Assembly (NCBI GenBank): GCA_047630355.1
Contig: JBLHXN010000024.1
Location: 1 to 36,950, forward strand
Origin: JANQUM01 sp047630355
GTDB taxonomy: Bacteria; Bacteroidota; Bacteroidia; Cytophagales; Spirosomataceae
Length of the DNA stretch: 36,950 nt
Direction: 5' to 3'
In this document: in pieces, positions 31,821-36,950 of the stretch
How positions within the stretch are numbered: position 1 is the stretch's first letter
Layout of the letters: each line of letters begins with the position of its first letter
Notes under the pieces: generated by a model
Database searches by the model: none
Told to the model about the DNA's origin: nothing
What the model saw: only the letters and a program-made list of their open reading frames with translations
Translations under genes and position numbers: made by a program

Positions 31821-32926
31821 TCGAAAGAAATAACCCCTTTAGCATTTTTCCCGGCAAGCATATCCGCGAAAGCTTTCTCTAACTCTTCGAGCGGATAAAT
31901 CTGCGTGACCATTTCGTCCAAAAGTAGTTGACCGCTTTTGTACAATTCCACTATTTTCGGAAAATCCACCTGCGGTCGGGCCTTTCCGTACAACGGATTT
32001 ATGTACAGCTTATCCCACTCAAATAAATTCATATCAATCGTTATCTCCTGCTCAATTCCGCTGACCTGTACCGCCGTTCCAGCATTCCGAATCATCGCCA
32101 GCGGAGCTGCTCCCAACGAAGGGATTGCGGTACTTTCAAAAGCGTAGTCCGCTCCTCTCCCATCGCAGATTTTTTTTACTTTTTCGGCGGCTTGTAGTAA
32201 TCCTGCGTCTTCTTTATCCGCCAAAATTGTGTGCGTTGCTCCAAATTGCTTTGCAAGATTCAGTCGTTCGGGGTTAATATCGACAGCAATAATTTTCACC
32301 GCTCCCGAGACTTTCGCTCCCTGAATTACATTTAAGCCAACGCCGCCCGTTCCAATCACCGCTACGCTGCTTCCCACGGTCACTTTTGCGGCGTTTACCA
32401 CAGAACCGTACCCCGTCATTACACCACAGCTCACAATAGCGGCACTCGGAAACGGAATTTCTGAGTTTATTTTCACGCACGCCGCTTCCCTCACCAAGGC
32501 GTATTCTGCCATTGTGCCGAGGGCGAAAGACCGCTCGATTGGTTTATTTTTGTATGTGGTACTTTGCAGCGTTGCGTGTCCGCCCGCAAGTTTATTCCCC
32601 GCCGTTACGGCAGAATTGACTTCGCAGATGTGCTGATTTCCCTCAACGCACTGAAAGCATTTATAACACGGAATTGCCCAGTTCAGAATCACGGCATCGC
32701 CAACTTTCAAATTGGTGACATTTGCTCCAATTTCTTCCACAATTCCCGCTCCTTCGTGTCCCATCACGAGCGGTTTTCCCCACGTCAAGGAATCCCAATC
32801 TGTATGGCAAATACCCGCCGCTTTCATTTTCACTAATACTTCATCGCCCGTCGGTTTGCTAATGGTGACTTCGTCAATGGTAAATGTTCCGTCTCCGAGA
32901 GCAACGGCGGCTTTTGCGGTTATCAT
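31817..32926 (-). CDS. Zinc-dependent alcohol dehydrogenase (class III/MDR type)
   Basis: A 369-residue NAD(P)-dependent medium-chain dehydrogenase that oxidises alcohols or reduces aldehydes. The start is set at the ATG at 32926, giving MITAKAAVALGDGTFTIDEV, because an upstream extension to 33034 reads non-family sequence. Catalytic zinc ligands are Cys40 (GICHTDWD), His57-Glu58 (GHEGAGIVEEIG) and a later Cys in VSCGVMTGYG. Structural zinc is held by Cys87, Cys90, Cys93 and Cys101 (CYKCFQCVEGNQHIC). The cofactor loop is GTGGVGLNVIQGA. The CGVMTGYG segment is close to glutathione-dependent formaldehyde dehydrogenases. It is the first gene of a two-gene unit with the esterase. Confidence 0.9.
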   Translation of the reverse strand: MITAKAAVALGDGTFTIDEVTISKPTGDEVLVKMKAAGICHTDWDSLTWGKPLVMGHEGAGIVEEIGANVTNLKVGDAVILNWAIPCYKCFQCVEGNQHICEVNSAVTAGNKLAGGHATLQSTTYKNKPIERSFALGTMAEYALVREAACVKINSEIPFPSAAIVSCGVMTGYGSVVNAAKVTVGSSVAVIGTGGVGLNVIQGAKVSGAVKIIAVDINPERLNLAKQFGATHTILADKEDAGLLQAAEKVKKICDGRGADYAFESTAIPSLGAAPLAMIRNAGTAVQVSGIEQEITIDMNLFEWDKLYINPLYGKARPQVDFPKIVELYKSGQLLLDEMVTQIYPLEELEKAFADMLAGKNAKGVISFE

Positions 32927-33122
32927 AAGTTGTGGTGAATTTGTGGTGTACAAAGTTATAGATGTCAACACCCTATCCAAGTCCCCTTTCGAAATATTAC
33001 CAGCTGAATACCTGATTTTTAACCGCATAATCATTACAAAAACTGCCTAATAACTGCGGGCTATTTTTATTGAGAACAGCTTTTTAGTAGGTAAGCACAC
33101 AAAACCCCAAATAAATAAAATC

Positions 33123-34014
33123 ATGCAGAAAACTCACACTACGTTTACCGAATCTCTCACTAAATTTTACCGCCATTTTGTCGAGCAGTTACCCGGCATC
33201 GCCCTTGCCATCATAATTATTGTTTTGGGCATTTTAATAGCTTCTTGGATAGGCAGGTTTAGCCGTCGAAAAATAAAAAGTAAAACCAGTGATCCGCTGA
33301 TGAGTAATTTCCTCAGCAAATCCATTAAATATACGCTCATCATTATTTCTATTATGTTGGGCTTGCGAGCGGCGGGACTTGAAGGCTATTGCGGCGGGTA
33401 TTTTGACCGCTGCCGGAGCAAGTGCTGTTGTGTTAGGATTTGCTTTTAAAGACATCGGCGAAAATTTTATTTCGAGAATTATCCTGGCGTGCAGCCGACC
33501 TTTTGATGTAAACGGTACCGTAGAAGTCGGAAACATTTTTGGAAAGGTGAAAGCATTGGAATTTCGATATACTAAGATAAAAACCTTTGACGTAAAAGAC
33601 GTTTATATTCCAAATAGTGATGTATTGACCGAACCACTTACAAACCTCCCCGAAAACGGCTTTTACCGTTGGAACTTCACCGTTGGGATAGCTTTTGAGG
33701 ACGATATAAGAGGGGAGAAAAAAGTTATTATGGAAGCCTTGCGGAAAGAACCGGACGTTATCGAAGACGAAGAACACGAAAACTTTGTGGTGGAAGATGA
33801 ACTCGCCACTAATACCGTAAACCTCAAAATATTCTTTTGGATAGACACCACCGATTTCCGACAAGCGGCACTCGTAACCAGGAGCGAAGTAATCAGAAGC
33901 GTAAAAGAAGCCCTCGAACAAAACTATTATTACCTACCAGCAGATATTCAGGAATTGAAACTCTACGGAGCCGAAAAGGACTTCTCTATTAAAATGGTGA
34001 AGGACGAGGACTGA
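33123..34014 (+). pseudogene. MscS-family mechanosensitive channel, split by a frameshift
   Basis: A small-conductance mechanosensitive channel or related transporter of the inner membrane. The first frame (33123-33449) gives the N-terminal helices (LPGIALAIIIIVLGILIASW and YTLIIISIMLGLRAAGLEG). The second frame (open from 33379) continues with the pore helix IAAGILTAAGASAVVLGFAF, the signature FKDIGENFISRIILACSRPF, and the beta and C-terminal domains to 34014. One extra base, or two missing bases, near 33383-33388 explains the break; with it repaired the protein is about 297 residues, a normal MscS length. It may be a real mutation or a sequencing error. It is followed by a strong terminator. 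Confidence 0.88.
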
Positions 34015-34038
34015 TTAAGTTAAAGTTTCTATTTTTTT

Positions 34039-34078
34039 TAAAAAGCTCAACAGATTTATAAATCCGTTGAGCTTTTTT
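34039..34078. terminator. Bidirectional Rho-independent terminator between the MscS gene and the M20 peptidase gene
   Basis: Arms AAAAAGCTCAAC (34040-34051) and GTTGAGCTTTTT (34066-34077), extended internally by GATTT/AAATC, with A and T runs on both sides. It can stop transcription from both convergent genes. Confidence 0.9.
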
Positions 34079-34087
34079 GTTGCGAAA

Positions 34088-35383
34088 TCACTCATTCAAC
34101 AATCGATAAATCAACACCGCCGTGCGTTTGGTGAGAGCTTCAAAAGTAGCGATATTCACCGTTTCGTAATTGGAGTGAGCACCTGTCCCCATTGCTCCTA
34201 AGCCGTCGAGGCAATCTACGTAATCGGCTACGAACGAAATATCCGCCGCTCCTCTTTTTCCCGGATCGTAAGCCTTGACGTTCCCTTGCCCTAAATCAAG
34301 GCTAACTTTGTTTAGTTTTTCGAGCAATTTATAATTGCCCTCCGTTGGCCCCATTGCTGGATAGCCATCTGAAAATGAAATTGTTGCGGACGTTTGCGGC
34401 AAATTATTCTCTACAATTTCACGCATTTTACTTCGGGCATTTTCTTTTTGCTCTTCAGAAATAAACCGCAATCCTCCTTTTACAATTGCCTTCTCTGCAA
34501 CCACATTGGATTTGCCCGAAACGGTGGCAACCCCCGTTTTTTCATCTATCGAAATTTCCGAACCACCCACTGCTAATCCTGGATTGAAAGTCAGGTATTC
34601 CTCATTGCTCAATTGTTGATAAAATTCGTGAAGAATACGTGCTTGCTCAAAAACTGCTCCCGCTCCCACTATATCATTAAATATACCCGACGAATGAGCC
34701 CGCTTTCCAGTAGTTTCTAATTGCCAGCCTGATGCCCCTCGGCGAGCAACCGTAGCGTAATCAAAGCCAGTTGAAGTTTCAAAGTTGAGAGCAATATCGC
34801 TTTTCTTCGCCGCATCAATCAGGTGTTTTCTACTGATTCTTAACGGTTTACCAGAGCTTTCTTCGTCTCCGGTAAATACAATATTGATTTGAGAATTATC
34901 AAGCAACCCATTTTTATGCAATGCTTTCAACGCATAAAGTAAAATTACGTCGCCGCCTTTCATGTCGTTTCCGCCGGGAGCTTCGGCGATGCTATCGTTC
35001 AGCATTTTAAATTTCTGCAACGGATGGTCGGCTTCAAAAACGGTATCTAAATGCCCGATGAGTAATAGTCTTTTACCTTTATTCCCGTTTCGCTCGGCAA
35101 CCAAATGTCCCGCCCGATTCATTTCCGTTGGCATATTGACCCATTCGGCTTTTAGTCCGATTTGCTCAAACTCCGACTTAAATTCCATCCCGACGCGTTT
35201 CACGCCCGGCAGGTTCAGCGTACCACTATTAATGTTGACTACTTTCTCCAAGAACCCAATCGCCGATTGACTATTCTGCTCCACCGAAGCCACAATTTTC
35301 TGCTCGGTCAGAGAGAGTTTTTGGGCGAATGAATTTATCGTAAGAAATAGAAGGAAAAATGAAAGGATAAAGAGGTTTTTCAT
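34088..35383 (-). CDS. Exported M20-family metallopeptidase (glutamate carboxypeptidase-like)
   Basis: A 431-residue zinc peptidase with a signal peptide (MKNLFILSFFLLFLTINSFA), so periplasmic or secreted. Metal-site residues are visible as His111 and Asp113 in GHLDTVFEADHPLQ, Asp140 bridging the metals in PGGNDMKGGDV, and the Glu174-Glu175 pair (catalytic base and ligand) in FTGDEESSG. The dimerisation domain follows (GASGWQLETTGKRAHSSGIF). The closest known type is carboxypeptidase G2, which releases C-terminal glutamate, but substrates vary. It is a single gene, convergent with the MscS gene. Confidence 0.9.
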   Translation of the reverse strand: MKNLFILSFFLLFLTINSFAQKLSLTEQKIVASVEQNSQSAIGFLEKVVNINSGTLNLPGVKRVGMEFKSEFEQIGLKAEWVNMPTEMNRAGHLVAERNGNKGKRLLLIGHLDTVFEADHPLQKFKMLNDSIAEAPGGNDMKGGDVILLYALKALHKNGLLDNSQINIVFTGDEESSGKPLRISRKHLIDAAKKSDIALNFETSTGFDYATVARRGASGWQLETTGKRAHSSGIFNDIVGAGAVFEQARILHEFYQQLSNEEYLTFNPGLAVGGSEISIDEKTGVATVSGKSNVVAEKAIVKGGLRFISEEQKENARSKMREIVENNLPQTSATISFSDGYPAMGPTEGNYKLLEKLNKVSLDLGQGNVKAYDPGKRGAADISFVADYVDCLDGLGAMGTGAHSNYETVNIATFEALTKRTAVLIYRLLNE

Positions 35384-35450
35384 TTGAGGAAATTAGCAAC
35401 TGTGAATGAAATGATTAAAATTTTAGGCGTATAGCTTTGAGTCAACTGGC

Positions 35451-35553
35451 AAATCCCATCGGGATGAAACTATTATAGAAATCGAAACGATATGCTAAGG
35501 AAAACCCAGTATGGGTGACATAGCAACGCGATAATGTCATCCCGATGGGATTT
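35451..35553. repeat. 103-bp element with 17-bp terminal inverted repeats
   Basis: The ends AAATCCCATCGGGATGA (35451-35467) and TCATCCCGATGGGATTT (35537-35553) are exact complements. The 69-base interior has no coding capacity of its own; the open frame that crosses it on the minus strand is not credible. It resembles a miniature inverted-repeat element. It lies in the 382-base gap between the M20 peptidase and Uma2 genes, where nothing else is recognised. Confidence 0.75.
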
Positions 35554-35765
35554 TGTACTCCATTTTTCGTAATTATCTACTACAATAATAACACTACTTT
35601 GTAGTTCTGAGAAGTAATAAACGAAGATAATAACTTTTCGGCAAGTAAGGTTTTTTAAATCAAAATCTATTTCGGTGAAGAACGAGGTCAATACTTATTC
35701 TCATTACAGTGTGATTCGGGTTTTTTAAGATAAAATCCGTAGATTTAAAAAAAAGAGTAGAGATA

Positions 35766-36383
35766 ATGACAGCAACGCAACTTAGAAAGCAACCCACTGC
35801 CAGTCAGCCAATTCCACCCGCTTTAATTCACGAAGTTATTGACGGTAAACCCGCCTATTTCAAGAATTATAAAGAAGTCCTAAGTGGCAAAAAAACTATT
35901 GAAGAAGTTATGGGTTCGAGCACATTACAGGCGATGATTATTCAGTACGTTTTACGTGTACTTTTCAGGAAGTTGGATGATAAAAAATACCATATATTAA
36001 CCAACGAGCAAGGTATTCATATAGATAAAGGCAACAATTTATCAGGCGATATTACCATTTTTGAAACAGAAAAGCTACCACTAAGTGCTGCAAACAAGCA
36101 TTACGCAAGTATCGCTCCGCTAATTGACATTGAGGTGGACGTTGACATTGATACCGAAAACTTCGATTCTCCTGAGAGTTATATCTTTGTCAAAACACAG
36201 AAGTTGTTAAATTTTGGCGTAGAAAAAGTTCTCTGGATTTCGACGAGTAGCAAAAAAGTTATTGTTGCCACACCGAACGAAAACTGGCAGATAATTGACT
36301 GGAACAAAGACATCGAAATTCACGACGAAATTCTAATTAATATTGGAAATTATTTGAGAGAAGGCGGCTCGCCGTTTGCGTGA
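35766..36383 (+). CDS. Uma2-family (DUF820) restriction-endonuclease-like protein
   Basis: A 205-residue protein with the PD-(D/E)xK-like fold of the Uma2 family, common in Bacteroidota and cyanobacteria and of unknown biological role. The core shows LSGDITIFE (active-site Asp), IAPLIDIEVDVD (Glu) and KTQKLLNFGVEKVLWISTSS, in the place of the usual K-x-x-x-Y-x-x-x-G-V-x-x-Y-W-I block. The N-terminal IEEVMGSSTLQAMIIQYVLR helix corresponds to the usual LIEGEIYMMSPPS-to-HQ region. It is a single gene with an AT-rich upstream region. Confidence 0.82.
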   Translation: MTATQLRKQPTASQPIPPALIHEVIDGKPAYFKNYKEVLSGKKTIEEVMGSSTLQAMIIQYVLRVLFRKLDDKKYHILTNEQGIHIDKGNNLSGDITIFETEKLPLSAANKHYASIAPLIDIEVDVDIDTENFDSPESYIFVKTQKLLNFGVEKVLWISTSSKKVIVATPNENWQIIDWNKDIEIHDEILINIGNYLREGGSPFA

Positions 36384-36392
36384 TTAACGCAT

Positions 36393-36748
36393 TCACTTCA
36401 CACCTCCAAATGCTTCGTTTAGTTTGGCCATGAGGTTACGGCGGGGTTTGAAATTGGCTCGGATTGAAGCAAGTCTCACCAGAAATTCAGTTGAATCAAC
36501 GTACTTTTTCCATTCTCTGAGGCCGTTTACCACATTGTCGTAATAGTTATTACCCGTTGGCATAACATTTTCCTTAATAAATTCTTCAAAAAATGCCTTC
36601 GCTTCTTCTTTCTGGGAAGTGGTTTCCGTTTCGTTGGAAAAAACCAAATTCGGGAAATGCCTGCTTGTACGGTTTATACTCCGAACTTGTAAAAATCAAT
36701 ACAATTTCCCGCAAACGTTTAATTGTTTCGAGGTACGTCAGGTATTAG
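36393..36748 (-). pseudogene. Remnant of an unrecognised gene, frameshifted at a T6 run
   Basis: The downstream frame (36393-36647) gives FSNETETTSQKEEAKAFFEE through NVVNGLREWKKYVDSTEFLV to AKLNEAFGGVK. The part before it lies in another frame and reads YLTYLETIKRLREIVLIFTS then EYKPYKQAFPEFGFF. The two join cleanly at the minus-strand TTTTTT run near 36637-36642. Upstream of about 36748 the frame is closed, so the 5' end is gone. The sequence looks like a soluble helical protein; no family is recognised. Confidence 0.5.
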
Positions 36749-36798
36749 ACTTCTTTCCTAATTAAAACTCGGTGTATTTCATGTGGTTTGTGGCTTTT

Positions 36799-36948
36799 TT
36801 AAGGTTTACAATTGCACTTACATTTCCCCAGTTTCCGTGTCCAAAGCTCATCCTTATAAACAGCAATTTCATTAACAAACTTATCAAGTAATACCAGATA
36901 AGTGCCTTTTGAGACCCCAACTAAACGTTGAAACTCCTCAGGACTTCG
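36799..36948 (-). pseudogene. Fragment of an IS5-like transposase N-terminus (cut by window edge)
   Basis: The frame reads RSPEEFQRLVGVSKGTYLVL then LDKFVNEIAVYKDELWTRKL before a premature stop. This resembles the helix-turn-helix N-terminus (EFxRLxGVSKxTFxxL) of IS5-type DDE transposases. The usual continuation, RKSKLSLEDQLLLTLEYLRE, is absent, so the copy is truncated. Its start lies beyond the right end of the window. Confidence 0.5.
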
Positions 36949-36950
36949 AT

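Noticed and set aside
32927..33034. 36-residue N-terminal extension of the alcohol dehydrogenase
   Set aside because: The extension does not resemble the family, whose N-terminus aligns with the ATG at 32926.
35473..35691. 72-codon minus-strand frame near the 103-bp element
   Set aside because: It crosses the inverted-repeat element, has no family features and starts in AT-rich non-coding sequence.

Overview
The window comes from a member of the Bacteroidota, most likely a Cytophagales-type genome. The evidence is TAnnTTTG-type -7 boxes before several genes, a type IX secretion (gliding-motility-associated) C-terminal domain, a BatA-domain membrane protein, a SPOR-domain lipoprotein, a Bacteroidota-style Wzi outer-membrane protein and 'NVGIGTTTP'-type surface proteins. 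No rRNA, tRNA or CRISPR array was seen.

Layout. (1) 1-4.9 kb is ordinary chromosome: the 3' part of the methylmalonyl-CoA mutase large subunit, a small antitoxin-like gene with a possible wrecked toxin, a pentapeptide-repeat protein, a YugP-type zinc protease, a DinB-fold protein and a class I aminotransferase. (2) 5-27 kb is a surface-polysaccharide locus. It holds a Wzz-type chain-length protein, a broken UDP-sugar dehydrogenase, an AT-rich minus-strand operon of eight genes (flippase, three methyltransferases, three GT4 glycosyltransferases and a Wzy-like polymerase), a secreted head-repeat protein, a polyprenyl-phosphate sugar-1-phosphate transferase, Wzi, a T9SS cargo protein, a SPOR lipoprotein and GDP-mannose 4,6-dehydratase. 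Together these make a Wzx/Wzy-dependent O-antigen or capsule: the initiating transferase loads the first sugar, the GT4 enzymes extend it, the methyltransferases may decorate it, Wzx flips it, Wzy polymerises it, Wzz sets chain length and Wzi may anchor it outside. No Wza/Wzc export pair lies in the window. (3) 27.3-28.2 kb holds a small GIY-YIG nuclease between copies of a second repeat family, including a 36-bp tandem array. (4) 28-36.9 kb is mixed: BatA-domain protein, YefM/YoeB toxin-antitoxin pair with an operator-like palindrome, esterase plus zinc alcohol dehydrogenase, a frameshifted MscS channel, an M20 peptidase, a Uma2-type nuclease, and gene and transposase debris at the right edge.

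The most unusual content is a dense family of interspersed repeats inside the polysaccharide locus (about two dozen TGTCAGTCTGAG ends). They lie in the 3' flank of genes, always in the same orientation relative to the upstream gene, and are built from nested short modules. A 15-nt module found in one arm of the element is also found in frame inside the dehydrogenase gene. Two near-identical copies of about 180 bp flank the wzz gene directly, which could make it excisable. Several coding sequences also look repeat-invaded (wzi N-terminus, the antitoxin-like gene, the dehydrogenase).
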